Numbered from the stretch's first letter, positions 7,301 to 16,118 are shown. The stretch: 38,255 bases of DNA from Chloroflexota bacterium (GCA_035652535.1 DASRDP010000060.1:1-38255); one strand, 5' to 3'. Translations and numbers: made by a program. The notes: generated by a model from the sequence alone, not told the origin.

Positions 7301-8725
7301 TCATCCGGCGCGAGCGAAATGATCGGCAATGACGTGCGCGATGGCGCACGTTACGCCGCGTGCCATGGGGAGGTGCAGGAACTCATTGGGGCCGTGGGCG
7401 TTCGACTCCGGTCCCAGAACCCCAGTGATAAAGAACTGGGCGGCGGGGAACTTCTCGCCCAGCATCGCCATGAAGGGAATCGTCCCGCCCTCGCCCATGT
7501 AGGCGGCCTCTCGCCCCCAGAACGCTCGCGAGGCGCGGTCCACCGACGCCGTAAGCCACGGCTCGCTGGGCGGCGCACACCAACCCGCGGCCGGCTGTTC
7601 GGGCTCGAAGGTCACGTGGGCGCCGTAGGGTGGGTCGGCCTCGAGTATCTCCTTCAACCGGGCGCTCGCGCGATCCGCGTCGCAGAGCGGCGGGATCCGC
7701 ATCGAGATCTTCACCGCCGTGCGCGGACGGAGGACGTTTCCCGCGCTCTCCAATGAGGGTATGCCTGCCGCGCCGGTGATGGAGAGGGTCGGCCGCCACG
7801 TCCTGTTCAGGATCAGCTCCACGGCGTCGGGCACGACGGGTGTGACGCTGTCCAGGAGAGGGAGATCTCGAGATGGGTCGCCGAGGATGGTTGCCAGATG
7901 CCGCGCCTGCCGCCGACGCTCCTCTGGAATGTCAACGTGGAACTCCGCGGGAAGGATGGCGCCCGATCGTTCGTCCTCGATTCGACTCAGGAGCTGCCGA
8001 AGCACGCGAAAGCTCGAGGCGACCACGCCCGACGCTGATCCAGAATGGACCCCTTCGCGCAGCAGCTCGACCGATAGCGTGCCGGCGACCAGCCCGCGAA
8101 GGGACGTCGTGCCCCAGAGCTGCTCATAGTTGCCGCACCCCGAGTCGAGGCACACGACGAGGCCCGGGGACCCGATCTGGTCGGCGAGCGCATCGAGATA
8201 GTGCGGAAGGTCGACGCTGCCGCTCTCCTCGCACCCCTCGATCAGGACGACGCACCGCGCCCGCTGGGCGCCCTGCTCCGCGATGGAGCCCAGGGCGGCG
8301 ACGGCCGCGAAGACCGAATACCCGTCGTCGGCTCCGCCCCGGCCGTACAGACGATCGTTCTGAAGCACGGGCGACCACGGTCCGAGACCCTCGCGCCAGC
8401 CGGCGAACTCTGGCTGCTTATCGTAGTGGCCGTAGACGAGGATGCATTCGTCCGAGTTGCCTTCGGCCTCGATGATCAGCAGCGGGGTACGACCCTCGAG
8501 GCGGACGGTCTCGACCTTCGCGCCCGGCAGGTTCTGCGATCGGACCCATTCCGAGAGCAGGGCTACGGCGCGCTCCATGTGACCGTGCGCGCGCCACTCA
8601 TCATCGAACGCCGGCGACTTGTTGGGGATGGCGATGTAGTCGTGGAGAGTCGGCACGACCGAGCGCGCCCAGAGATCGTCGACGAATCGCCGGGTGGCGT
8701 GCGGGTCCATCGGTGCGCCCGTCAC
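7301..8725 (-). CDS. M20-family metallopeptidase (dipeptidase/deacylase)
   Basis: A 474-residue di-zinc M20 hydrolase. Visible family features are VYGHYDKQP (metal His100, Asp102), GRGGADDG (bridging Asp133), the catalytic EGCEESGS (Glu166/167), CLDSG (metal Asp) and NAHGPNEF near the end (metal His). The lid/dimerisation domain lies between. Typical substrates are dipeptides, acylated amino acids or carbamoyl compounds. The GTG start at 8725 forms a GTGA overlap with the stop of the upstream flavin monooxygenase gene, which indicates translational coupling; an ATG five codons further in (8710) is the alternative. The tight pairing suggests the monooxygenase product is an amide or carbamoyl compound hydrolysed here, which is inference. 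Confidence 0.9.
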   Translation of the reverse strand: MTGAPMDPHATRRFVDDLWARSVVPTLHDYIAIPNKSPAFDDEWRAHGHMERAVALLSEWVRSQNLPGAKVETVRLEGRTPLLIIEAEGNSDECILVYGHYDKQPEFAGWREGLGPWSPVLQNDRLYGRGGADDGYSVFAAVAALGSIAEQGAQRARCVVLIEGCEESGSVDLPHYLDALADQIGSPGLVVCLDSGCGNYEQLWGTTSLRGLVAGTLSVELLREGVHSGSASGVVASSFRVLRQLLSRIEDERSGAILPAEFHVDIPEERRRQARHLATILGDPSRDLPLLDSVTPVVPDAVELILNRTWRPTLSITGAAGIPSLESAGNVLRPRTAVKISMRIPPLCDADRASARLKEILEADPPYGAHVTFEPEQPAAGWCAPPSEPWLTASVDRASRAFWGREAAYMGEGGTIPFMAMLGEKFPAAQFFITGVLGPESNAHGPNEFLHLPMARGVTCAIAHVIADHFARAG

Positions 8726-9855
8726 AGGGCTTGCGGCCCGGCTTCGCGGAGGCCGGCCCGTTCGAGCCGGGGGATCACCTCACCGGCGAAGAAGGGCAGC
8801 TCCTCGAGGTAGTTCACGAAGTTGAGGACGAGACCATCGAATCCGGCCGCGTGGAGGCGCGCCAGCTCAGCCGCGATGTCGTCCGGGTCGCCGACGGCGC
8901 AAAACGAGCCGCGCGCGAGAACGCGCCGAACGAGCGATTCCTCCCCCGTTCTGCGGTACACGCCCTCGGGGTCCGTCCGGTCGCGCGCGTCGCGGGCGTG
9001 CATCTCGGCCAGGTTCCCGACCGCCCCGGCGTCGGCGTGGGCCACGACGTAATCCGCAAACTCCGCTGCCTCGCGAGCGGAGGGTCGGCAGATTACGCCG
9101 ACCGGGGTCCAGACCTGGATCGATCGGCCGGCGTCGCGTGCCTGTTGTTTCGTCTCTGCGATCCGATCGCGACTCTCCTCCGGCGAGCGTACGCCGTCGA
9201 AGTGCATGTCGGAATACCGGATGGCGAATGCCCTTCCGGCCGGCGAGCTGCCCGCGTTCATCATCAGCGGCGGCTTGCCCTCGAATGGCTGGGGGGACGC
9301 CTCGACGCCCGCCAGGCGATAGAAGGCACCGTCGAAGTCGAAGGGAGGACCGCCCGCCCAGATCCGCTGCACGATCGACCACCACTCTGCCCCCTGGGCG
9401 TACCGATCGTCGTGCTCCTTCTTCGTCACGCCGAACATCCGAAACTCGTCCTCATTCCAGCCGCACACGACGTTGACGCCGAAACGGCCCTTGCCGATGT
9501 GGTCCGCCGTCGTCATCTGTTTCGCGGCGACGACCGGATGATTCAGCGGAACGTGCACCGTCGCGAAGACGTTGATGCGTTGCGTGGCGGCCAGCAAGCC
9601 GCACGCCCACGTGATCGACTCCCAGCTCGTCCCGTTCGGGTTCGTCTCCCCGCCGTAGCCTTTCCATCGCGCGATGGGAACCATGCACTCGATGCCCAGG
9701 TCGTCGGCCATCTGGGCCAGGCGAACGTTGTTTTCCCAGCTCGTGTCCCATCGGTCGGGCGCCGTGATGTAGGATCGGCCTGAGGAACAGTTGGCGCCGA
9801 AGATGCCGAGCTTGAGGTGGTTTCCCTGGGCGAGGATAGCGTTGCGGTGGCTCAT
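8722..9855 (-). CDS. LLM-class flavin-dependent monooxygenase (RutA/SsuD-like)
   Basis: A 377-residue bacterial-luciferase-like TIM barrel of the two-component FMNH2-dependent monooxygenase group. Typical motifs are LGIFGANCSSG near the start, DRWDTSWENN, TVHVPLNHPVVAAKQM, and GRFGVNVVCGWNEDEFRMFG. These resemble pyrimidine monooxygenase RutA and related dimethylsulfone or nitrilotriacetate monooxygenases. ATG 9855 was chosen because GGAGAGGG precedes it and MSHRNAIL matches homologue starts. It needs reduced flavin from a reductase; a flavin-reductase-like gene lies far away at about 32 kb. It is coupled to the M20 peptidase through a 4-base GTGA overlap. A promoter with TACTAT -10 is at 9893-9921. 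Confidence 0.9.
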   Translation of the reverse strand: MSHRNAILAQGNHLKLGIFGANCSSGRSYITAPDRWDTSWENNVRLAQMADDLGIECMVPIARWKGYGGETNPNGTSWESITWACGLLAATQRINVFATVHVPLNHPVVAAKQMTTADHIGKGRFGVNVVCGWNEDEFRMFGVTKKEHDDRYAQGAEWWSIVQRIWAGGPPFDFDGAFYRLAGVEASPQPFEGKPPLMMNAGSSPAGRAFAIRYSDMHFDGVRSPEESRDRIAETKQQARDAGRSIQVWTPVGVICRPSAREAAEFADYVVAHADAGAVGNLAEMHARDARDRTDPEGVYRRTGEESLVRRVLARGSFCAVGDPDDIAAELARLHAAGFDGLVLNFVNYLEELPFFAGEVIPRLERAGLREAGPQAL

Positions 9856-9892
9856 CGGAGACCCTCTCCGCGGCGGCTGGCCGACGACCCGC

Positions 9893-9921
9893 ATAGTATC
9901 TGGTCGGGTAGATGGATACAA
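9893..9921 (-). promoter_or_regulatory. Promoter of the LLM-M20 operon
   Basis: Minus strand: TTGTAT (9921-9916), 17-base spacer, TACTAT (9898-9893). The start codon is about 38 bases downstream. The same TACTAT -10 occurs at two other candidate promoters in the window. Confidence 0.5.
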
Positions 9922-9954
9922 ACCGTCTCGCCGGGCGCATTTCGGCCAATTCGC

Positions 9955-9983
9955 TTGACGATTCCGCCATGCGACGCCACAAT
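9955..9983 (+). promoter_or_regulatory. Promoter of the cyclic-nucleotide-domain gene, predicted leaderless
   Basis: TTGACG (9955-9960), exactly 17 bases, CACAAT (9978-9983). A start site 6-8 bases later would fall at 9989-9991, directly at the ATG at 9992. No purine-rich ribosome site precedes that ATG (CCCTCTT). Both points agree with a leaderless mRNA. Confidence 0.55.
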
Positions 9984-9991
9984 GCCCTCTT

Positions 9992-10921
9992 ATGACAGCA
10001 ACTCCGACCGGAGTAAGCAGCCACTGGCTCTTTTCCGGCTTGTCGCCGGGAGACCTGGCGCCCGTCGTTTCTCAAGCCAAGGAAGTTCGTTTCCTTCCCG
10101 GGCAGGTCGTGTTTCGTGAAGGGGAAGCGGCCGACGGGCTCTACGTCGTCGTGGCCGGGCAGATCCGCGTGGCCGCGGAGAACAAGAACGGAGAGACCCA
10201 GATCGCCGTGGCCGGGCGCAACGGTATCGTAGGGGAAATGGGTGTGCTGGACGGTCAGCCGCGCTCCGGGACCGCGACGTCTGTTGGCGTCTCTGCCGCC
10301 TACTTCGTGCCTGCCGCCCCCTTCCTCGAGGTTCTCGCGCGATCGACGCTGTTGGGGATGCGGCTGTTGGCCGTTCTCGCGCGAAAGATGCGCGATACGA
10401 ATTCGACGTTGGCCGATCTGGCCGGACTCGGTGGCGACGAGGCCCCCACCGAGATTCACGCCCCGTCGCGGCAGTCGCCAGGCGCGCATGCGCTCCGCCC
10501 GCGAACCGAAGTCGATGAGTATCTCACCACAGCATTGCCGATGATGGAGCGCCTCGACGAAGAGTACCGGAGCTGGATGCGCAACGCGTCGGAGGATGCG
10601 CGCACCCTGTCGCTGTCGCGCGATTCCGATGGTCAACACGCGGCGGTCTATCTCTGGCGGGTAACGAAAGACACGCGCGACTTTACTCTGATGCCCGTGC
10701 CGAAAGCCGTGCGCCGGTTTCACGAGGCATATGTTCTGTGTCTGGAAGCGCGCGAGAAGGCCGCGCAGGTCTACAAGGAGGCGGCCGAGGTCGCGCCCGT
10801 CAGGAATCCGACCGCGGGCATAGCCGAGGCGAACCGCCGCATCCTCGAAGCGGAGAGGCAGTGGACCCGCGCGTGGACCGCGCGGCAGGAGATGGAAGGC
10901 GGACTCAGCGCGACCCGGTGA
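9992..10921 (+). CDS. Cyclic-nucleotide-binding-domain protein without HTH
   Basis: A 309-residue protein. Residues 13-130 form a CRP/PKA-type cyclic-nucleotide-binding beta-roll: FREGEAADGLYVVVAGQIRV, then the phosphate-binding cassette GEMGVLDGQPRSGTATS with Glu82 and Arg91. The end (LLAVLARKMRDTN) is the usual C-helix. No helix-turn-helix follows, unlike CRP/FNR. Instead there is an unrecognised charged, helical C-terminal half (about 165-309) with an Ala/Glu/Arg-rich coiled-coil-like tail. It is followed by a membrane-anchored protein and a YetF-like protein on the same strand, so it may sense cAMP or cGMP to control something at the membrane. That role is inferred. Confidence 0.8.
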   Translation: MTATPTGVSSHWLFSGLSPGDLAPVVSQAKEVRFLPGQVVFREGEAADGLYVVVAGQIRVAAENKNGETQIAVAGRNGIVGEMGVLDGQPRSGTATSVGVSAAYFVPAAPFLEVLARSTLLGMRLLAVLARKMRDTNSTLADLAGLGGDEAPTEIHAPSRQSPGAHALRPRTEVDEYLTTALPMMERLDEEYRSWMRNASEDARTLSLSRDSDGQHAAVYLWRVTKDTRDFTLMPVPKAVRRFHEAYVLCLEAREKAAQVYKEAAEVAPVRNPTAGIAEANRRILEAERQWTRAWTARQEMEGGLSATR

Positions 10922-11044
10922 CCGTCGCCGTCGCCGCCAGCGGCATCGGTCGCTGCTCCGGCCGCAGAGCCGCTCGTGTCCCGGGCCACCGGGGCACCCT
11001 GGCGCGGGACCCCGGCGGCAGGATCTCGATGAAGGAGCTGGGCG

Positions 11045-11767
11045 ATGCCGGAATGGCTCCCGTTGGTGGTGTTCCTCGCGGCAGGTGTGATCGTCACGCT
11101 CCTGGGCAACATCGTCGGTCCGCTCGTGGTTTACCGGATCCAGCTCATCGGTCGGCGGCGCTGGGCCGCGGCCCACGGCTACTCCTTCGCCGGAGCCGCT
11201 GAGGCCGCGCGATTTGTGGCGGAGCGCGACGCCCCTGGGATTTTCGGCGTGACCCGGCGCAATCGTTTTTTCGACCTTCTCCAGGCCGATACCGTCGCGG
11301 TGGTCGACTACTCCTACATTCGGGAGCTGGGCGGGGCGTGGCCGAGCGAGCGGACGGATGTTCGCCGGTCGGCGACCGTGGCGCTCGCGCCGATCGGCAC
11401 CTCAGCGCCGCTCGTCCGCGTCGTGCCCTGGGGCCGTGGGAGGCTGGCCGCGCGCCTCGTGGGATCGTTCCCGCGGGTCGGCCGGGAAGCAGCGGCGCTG
11501 TTGGATACGGTAACCTCGAGCGTCGAGACGGGCGACGCGGATTTCGATGGGTACTTCCGTGTTGTCGGAGAGGATGAACAGGCCATTCGATCCTTCCTGA
11601 GCCCGGACGTGCGTGCAATCATCCTCAGCGCTCCCGGCGCCCACGTCGAGGTCACGCCGCCTTCCCTGGTGGTGTTTCAAGAAAAGATGCTCTCTTCGAC
11701 CGAGCTTTCGGGCCTCGTCGACGTCGTCGAACGTCTCCGCGGCGAAATCAATCGCTCCTTCGCATGA
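11045..11767 (+). CDS. Membrane-anchored hypothetical protein
   Basis: I do not recognise the family. One strong transmembrane segment lies at residues 5-30 (LPLVVFLAAGVIVTLLGNIVGPLVV), followed by a basic stop-transfer (RRRW) and a roughly 200-residue soluble domain that should lie in the cytoplasm. The soluble part alternates beta-strand-like and helical stretches, with no Cys pairs and no catalytic signature. It resembles in outline the membrane-tethered DUF3137-like proteins, but I cannot confirm this. AAGGAG (11032-11037) precedes the ATG. It lies between the cyclic-nucleotide-domain gene and the YetF-like gene, 34 bases before the latter, and is probably co-transcribed. Confidence 0.7.
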   Translation: MPEWLPLVVFLAAGVIVTLLGNIVGPLVVYRIQLIGRRRWAAAHGYSFAGAAEAARFVAERDAPGIFGVTRRNRFFDLLQADTVAVVDYSYIRELGGAWPSERTDVRRSATVALAPIGTSAPLVRVVPWGRGRLAARLVGSFPRVGREAAALLDTVTSSVETGDADFDGYFRVVGEDEQAIRSFLSPDVRAIILSAPGAHVEVTPPSLVVFQEKMLSSTELSGLVDVVERLRGEINRSFA

Positions 11768-11801
11768 CGGGCGAGGCTCTGGGCGCCCGGCGAGCCTGGA
11801 T

Positions 11802-12338
11802 ATGACTGGCTTCGCGTCGATCCTGAACCTCGATCCCGCTGATCTGCTCGCCATCATCGTGCGAACAGCGGTCGTTTACGTCGCGCTCCTCTTCCTGCTG
11901 CGCTTGGCAGGAAAGCGGGAGCTGGGGCAGATGACTCCGTTCGATCTCGTCGTGCTGTTGATCATCTCGAACGCGGTCCAGAACGCTATGGTAGGGCCTG
12001 ACACGTCGCTCACCGGTGGACTTGTTGCCGCGATTGTGCTGGTCGTGGTGAACGGCGCCGTGAACCGGCTGTTCGTTCGCTACGGCTGGCTCGGGCGCGG
12101 TGTGCTGGGGACGCCCACCCTGCTGGTGAACGACGGCGCGCTCATCCCAGAGCATTTGCGGCGGGAAGGCCTTGCCGAGTCCGAGGTGCTGCAGGCGCTT
12201 CGGGAGCACGGTGTCGAGAGCGTCGAGCAGGTGAAGATGGCGGTGCTGGAAGTTGACGGCACCATCAGCGTCGTGCCGGCCGATGCCAGAAGCAGCCGGA
12301 CGCGTCGGCGCGTTCGCGGCCGGAAGCCGGCCGGATAG
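11802..12338 (+). CDS. YetF-like DUF421 membrane protein
   Basis: A 178-residue protein with about three N-terminal transmembrane helices and a cytoplasmic DUF421 domain. Recognisable family sequence: LRLAGKRELGQMTPFDLVV, the second helix start ISNAVQNAM, and in the soluble part GTPTLLVNDG followed by L..EHGVESVEQVKMAVLEVDGTISVV. YetF and its relatives are involved in spore or stress physiology in Bacillus, but their biochemistry is not settled. The ATG at 11802 was chosen because the hydrophobic helix begins just after it; longer upstream reading is antisense-type sequence of the previous gene's 3' end. It is the last gene of the plus-strand trio and converges with the ABC solute-binding gene. 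Confidence 0.85.
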   Translation: MTGFASILNLDPADLLAIIVRTAVVYVALLFLLRLAGKRELGQMTPFDLVVLLIISNAVQNAMVGPDTSLTGGLVAAIVLVVVNGAVNRLFVRYGWLGRGVLGTPTLLVNDGALIPEHLRREGLAESEVLQALREHGVESVEQVKMAVLEVDGTISVVPADARSSRTRRRVRGRKPAG

Positions 12339-12386
12339 AGAAGTAGATTTGTCAGGGCCTCGGTGGCACCCGACGACTGCTGGCTA

Positions 12387-14141
12387 TTACAATTCCTTGT
12401 CCCAATCGTAGAAGAACCACGTTTGCGTGATTCCTCCCTCGTGGTCCTTGACCCCCTTGAGCTTCAGCACCGGCACAACTTCCCAGTACAAGGGCATCTG
12501 CGCCAGGTCGCTCATCGCCTCGTGGACGAGCTGTTGGTACAGGGTGGTGAGGGCCCGCGGATCGAGGGTGACGTAGATCCGGTCGTAGATGGCGTCGATT
12601 GTGGGATTGACGTATGCGCCACGGTTGCCGGCGTTGTAGTTGTTCGCGGGACTCGGGATGTAGCGGGAGTCGTAGCGGCCGGCGAAGTTCTGGGCCCAGA
12701 ATTGCTCCTTGTTGACGTTGGTGACGAAGAGGCCGGGATAGCCGGATTCGTACTGTCGGTTTCCGATGAGCGCCGGTGGAATGGTCGAGACGGTCGCCTC
12801 AACGCCCAGCGCCTTCCACTGGTTCGCCGCGACGGTGGCGATTTTGTCCCAGCCGATCGCCTGGTTCGCCCAAATTTCCAGATCGAATCGCTCACCGTCG
12901 CCCTCGTGCACCAGAACGCCGTCGGGTCCTTTCGCCCATCCGGCTTGTGCCAGGAGCCGGGCCGCGTCGGCCGGGTCGGATGGATACTTCGGGATGAAGC
13001 TCTCGACATCCCGACGAATCGCGTCGGTGGGCTCCACCCAGCTATCCGCCAGCGCGCCGAGTCCGCTGCTCCCGACTTCGTTGAGCCCGACCCGGTCCAA
13101 TCCTTCATAGAGCGCCTGACGAACGGTCTTGACGCGCGCTCCGTTCACGGGTCGGGCGACATCCGGTCGATACTGAATCTCGAACTCGATGGGCCGTGCT
13201 GTCGAGTCGGCTCGCACCACGTTTCCCGAGCCTTCCCAACGCCGCTTCACGTCGAGCGCCGCGTCCAAATCGACGCCGGTCGGCAGGACGATGTCCACCA
13301 CGCCAGAGAGGATCGCGGCGACTGCCGCTTGCGGGTCGCCGATGATCTTGACGATGACGCGATCCAACGGTGGACGACCGAGGTAGTAATCGTCGAAGCG
13401 TGAGAAGTCGATCTCGCTTCCGCGCTCCCATTGGTCGAGCTTGTATGGTCCGAGGCCAACAAATTCCGTGCTGAAGTACGGGTTGTTTACGAAGGCTCCC
13501 TGTTTATCGGTGTCGTACGACTCCTGGAGGATGTGCCGCGGAAGCGGCGTCACGCCCGCGAAGTCACCGGCGTAGTTGAGGGCCGACCATGAGATGACCA
13601 TCGTCTGTGCGTCCGGAAACGCGAGCTCGCGCTGCGCGGCCACTGTGGGCGGGATCCTTTTGGGAAGGTCTTTATCTCTCGCGACGACGAATCCGAATTG
13701 AAAATCGTCGACCGTCAGCGGAGTGCCGTCGTGCCATTTGATGTTCGATCGGAGAGTCCACGTGGTCTCCATCGTTCCATCGTCGAAGACTTTCCACGTG
13801 CCGCGCTCGAACGATGGCATCTCCGCGGCCAGCAGGGGATGGTTCACAGTGCTCTTGTCCGCGTAGGTGAGCCCGTCGTTGACGATGGGAAGCACCTGTT
13901 GCGCCCCGCCAGCCGTTGTGCTGCTGGTTCCATAGCCGCCGAAATCGGCCGGCTCCCGCTGGAGCGCAATCGTGAGAATTTTTGGCGACCTAGTGGCGTG
14001 GCCGCCGGAGTCCTCATTGGACGGCGGGGCGCCCGAGGATGGCGACTGCGCACATGCCGCGATGATCACGCCGATACTCAAGAGCGCACAGTGGTTTCGT
14101 AATAGGCGGCAGCTCCGCGGCAGGCGGCAGAATCGCGGCAT
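12387..14141 (-). CDS. ABC-transporter solute-binding lipoprotein, family 5 (peptide/opine type)
   Basis: A 584-residue periplasmic or membrane-anchored binding protein (SBP_bac_5). The start at 14141 gives a basic leader and hydrophobic core ending IIAAC, a lipobox with lipid-anchored Cys30; a GGAGGAGG ribosome site is present. Family landmarks are NDGLTYADKS, TWTLRSNIKWHDGTPLTVDDF, and the C-terminal domain with DVVLPTGV- and QAGWAKGPDGVLV-like segments. It should deliver peptides, opines or other oligomeric ligands to a permease-ATPase set, but no permease or ATPase gene is next to it. Orphan binding proteins of this family are common in such genomes. A well-formed promoter is at 14242-14270. 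Confidence 0.92.
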   Translation of the reverse strand: MPRFCRLPRSCRLLRNHCALLSIGVIIAACAQSPSSGAPPSNEDSGGHATRSPKILTIALQREPADFGGYGTSSTTAGGAQQVLPIVNDGLTYADKSTVNHPLLAAEMPSFERGTWKVFDDGTMETTWTLRSNIKWHDGTPLTVDDFQFGFVVARDKDLPKRIPPTVAAQRELAFPDAQTMVISWSALNYAGDFAGVTPLPRHILQESYDTDKQGAFVNNPYFSTEFVGLGPYKLDQWERGSEIDFSRFDDYYLGRPPLDRVIVKIIGDPQAAVAAILSGVVDIVLPTGVDLDAALDVKRRWEGSGNVVRADSTARPIEFEIQYRPDVARPVNGARVKTVRQALYEGLDRVGLNEVGSSGLGALADSWVEPTDAIRRDVESFIPKYPSDPADAARLLAQAGWAKGPDGVLVHEGDGERFDLEIWANQAIGWDKIATVAANQWKALGVEATVSTIPPALIGNRQYESGYPGLFVTNVNKEQFWAQNFAGRYDSRYIPSPANNYNAGNRGAYVNPTIDAIYDRIYVTLDPRALTTLYQQLVHEAMSDLAQMPLYWEVVPVLKLKGVKDHEGGITQTWFFYDWDKEL

Positions 14142-14241
14142 TGGGGCCTCCTCCGGGTCCCTCCCTGTGGGTACTGGGATCGATTCGACCGATGGCTCTC
14201 CGGCGTCCGCGGGTGGTGGCCGCGGAGCCGGCCCCGTGATC

Positions 14242-14270
14242 ATAGTAGTGGCACGCCGCCGGCCGGTCAA
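14242..14270 (-). promoter_or_regulatory. Promoter of the solute-binding lipoprotein gene
   Basis: Minus strand: TTGACC (14270-14265), 17-base spacer, TACTAT (14247-14242), giving a leader of about 95 bases before the ATG at 14141. It lies in the divergent gap shared with the exported protein gene at 14317. Confidence 0.6.
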
Positions 14271-14316
14271 CGAAACCGGAGGGGCTCGCAGGCCAGCCTG
14301 CTGGAGGGGGTGCAGG

Positions 14317-14994
14317 ATGAAGACGCGCGCGGCATTTGGTACCTTGGCTCTGGCGGCGGTCGTTGCCGGGGTTCTCCTCAGGGATGGTGAGCCGGCCCGG
14401 GGTGGGACGGCCCAACAACCCGTCGACTACGGGACACCCACGCTGCTGAACGTCGCGTTCGGGCCCGCGCAGATCTGGTCCCCTGGCGAAGAGGTCCGCG
14501 CCGATCTCTTTCGCTGCCAGCAGCGGCTGGCGTGTGTCGCGGGCGTGATGATGGCCGACGGGGCAAGCCCAGATGCCATCGCGTTCTTCCACCTCACCGG
14601 CTGGTTTCTGACGGACATTCAGGACTTCGATCCGGTTCAACTCGGCACGATCTTCGTTCCCTGGCGCGCCAACGAAAACACCCAGATGGCATTCCTGGGA
14701 GGGATGCCGGCGGTCATCTATCCCGAGCAGGCGGGGAGCGCATTGCGGCCGGAGCGAGATGCCGACTACCAGGCGATCCTGGCGGAGCACCCGGACGTGC
14801 TCTTCTGGGCGCCCGGCCCATCATTCGAGGGCGTGGAGCCCACCGACGATGGCGGCCAGCGGTTCCTGCTGAAATACCGATTGCTCGATGGGTGCCACGC
14901 GTGCGCCATCCTCGGGTGGGCGCACGCAGCATTCAAATTCGGGCCCGACGGCACGTACGAGGGCGTTCGTCTCCTGAGTGTCGAAGCAACCTGA
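14317..14994 (+). CDS. Exported hypothetical protein with two cysteine pairs
   Basis: A 225-residue product starting MKTRAAFGTLALAAVVAGVLL, a signal-peptide-like N-terminus, after a clear GGAGGGGG ribosome site. The mature part carries four cysteines in two groups (FRCQQRLAC near residues 65-75 and GCHAC near 205), able to form disulfides outside the cell. No catalytic family is recognised. A GMPAVIYPEQAG segment and a conserved-looking WAHAAFKFGPDGTYEG end suggest a compact beta-rich fold. It is divergent from the ABC solute-binding gene and shares its upstream region. Confidence 0.7.
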   Translation: MKTRAAFGTLALAAVVAGVLLRDGEPARGGTAQQPVDYGTPTLLNVAFGPAQIWSPGEEVRADLFRCQQRLACVAGVMMADGASPDAIAFFHLTGWFLTDIQDFDPVQLGTIFVPWRANENTQMAFLGGMPAVIYPEQAGSALRPERDADYQAILAEHPDVLFWAPGPSFEGVEPTDDGGQRFLLKYRLLDGCHACAILGWAHAAFKFGPDGTYEGVRLLSVEAT

Positions 14995-15045
14995 TGGCCA
15001 CGGGGGGCGGGGGTTCATCCTCCGCCGCGACGTCGAGCTGACCCA

Positions 15046-16050
15046 CTAGGTGTCGAGCGTGCTCCCCGCGAAGAGCAGCTCGTACGCCAGTGGTGCGCGG
15101 ATGTGGCCCTGCTCGGCGTTGAAGCGAATGTAGGAGTCGATCGTGCGCTTGTTGGCCGTGATCCCGTACTTGAACGGGTCGCCCCACTTCTCGATCTGCT
15201 CCTCCATATGTTCGCGCAGGTAGAGCACGCCGAAGCCGGCCCGGTCGTTGAGGATGTCCGTATAGGCCATCTCTTTCGATTTCTCGAACGCCTGATAGAG
15301 CTGCATGGCCAGTTCCGGTCGCGCCCGGTCGAGCTTCTTACTCATGACCATGAGATGCACCGGCGTGTATATGCCCTCCTCGCGATAGAGCCGCTCGTCT
15401 TCGGCCTGGTAGCTGGGGAACAGGCGCCGCACGTTGGGACTCGCCTTCAGCGCGCGGATGGCTTCGCCATCGGAGATATCCGTGATCATGGCGTCGACGT
15501 CTCCATCCAGGAGCGCGTTGACGACACTCTTCTGCGGGTCGCGGAACAGCTCCGGCTCGAAGGTCCCGTCGCCCTTGCCGCCATTCTGCGGCGTCGCGTA
15601 GACGGGGAAATGATCCTTGACCCAGACGACCCAGCGCATCTTCGAGATGTCCACGCCGAACCGTTCGCGAAGGAGTCCGCGCGCCCAGATGGTCAGGGAT
15701 GTGCCATACGACCGGGAGGCGACGACCTTGCCCTCCAGGTCCTTGGGGCTCTCAATGCCGCGATCGGTACGGACGAAAATGAACTGGTAGGCGCCTTTCC
15801 GCTTGGAGAAGACCGGGAGGGCAACGATCTCCCATCCCTGCTCGATGGCCTGCGGCCAGTACCCGAGGTTCAGGTCGGCGAGGCCGAAGTTGCCCTCGCG
15901 CAGGGTCGGCTCGTCCTTGTAGATCATGACCGGCGCCTGCCCGATCTGGATCTCGACCCCCTCGATGGGCACCCGTTTCTCGAGAAATGGCCGCATGATG
16001 TCGTAGGTCATACTGGGAACCTGGAGCGTGAGCTGCTTCGTCGCGGCCAT
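15046..16050 (-). CDS. 4,5-dihydroxyphthalate-decarboxylase-like / PBP-fold protein 1
   Basis: A 334-residue protein of the family that holds 4,5-dihydroxyphthalate decarboxylase (Pht5), which shares the type 2 periplasmic-binding-protein fold with NMT1/THI5 proteins. Landmarks are LPVFSKRKGAYQFIFVRTD, SPKDLEGKVVASRSYGTS, LLDGDVDAMIT and IYTPVHLMVMSK. It has no signal peptide or lipobox (starts MAATKQLTLQVPS), so it acts in the cytoplasm, more consistent with an enzyme than a transporter receptor. GGAGGT precedes the ATG. Two paralogues lie at 30234 and 32680. It is divergent from the BNR-repeat gene across a palindromic operator-like site. Confidence 0.8.
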   Translation of the reverse strand: MAATKQLTLQVPSMTYDIMRPFLEKRVPIEGVEIQIGQAPVMIYKDEPTLREGNFGLADLNLGYWPQAIEQGWEIVALPVFSKRKGAYQFIFVRTDRGIESPKDLEGKVVASRSYGTSLTIWARGLLRERFGVDISKMRWVVWVKDHFPVYATPQNGGKGDGTFEPELFRDPQKSVVNALLDGDVDAMITDISDGEAIRALKASPNVRRLFPSYQAEDERLYREEGIYTPVHLMVMSKKLDRARPELAMQLYQAFEKSKEMAYTDILNDRAGFGVLYLREHMEEQIEKWGDPFKYGITANKRTIDSYIRFNAEQGHIRAPLAYELLFAGSTLDT

Positions 16051-16118
16051 TCGACTTTACCTCCGCGGGAATGCAACCGTTTCGTCAGCAGGAAGTCTAC
16101 TCCCGTGGAGCGCAGGCT

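Noticed and set aside
9452-11176. 574-residue minus-strand reading frame
   Set aside because: It covers the opposite strand of the cyclic-nucleotide-domain gene and joins the LLM gene in another frame; no domain, arginine-rich.
12339-12386. Intrinsic terminator between convergent YetF-like and solute-binding genes
   Set aside because: No stem of useful length and no T-run is found.
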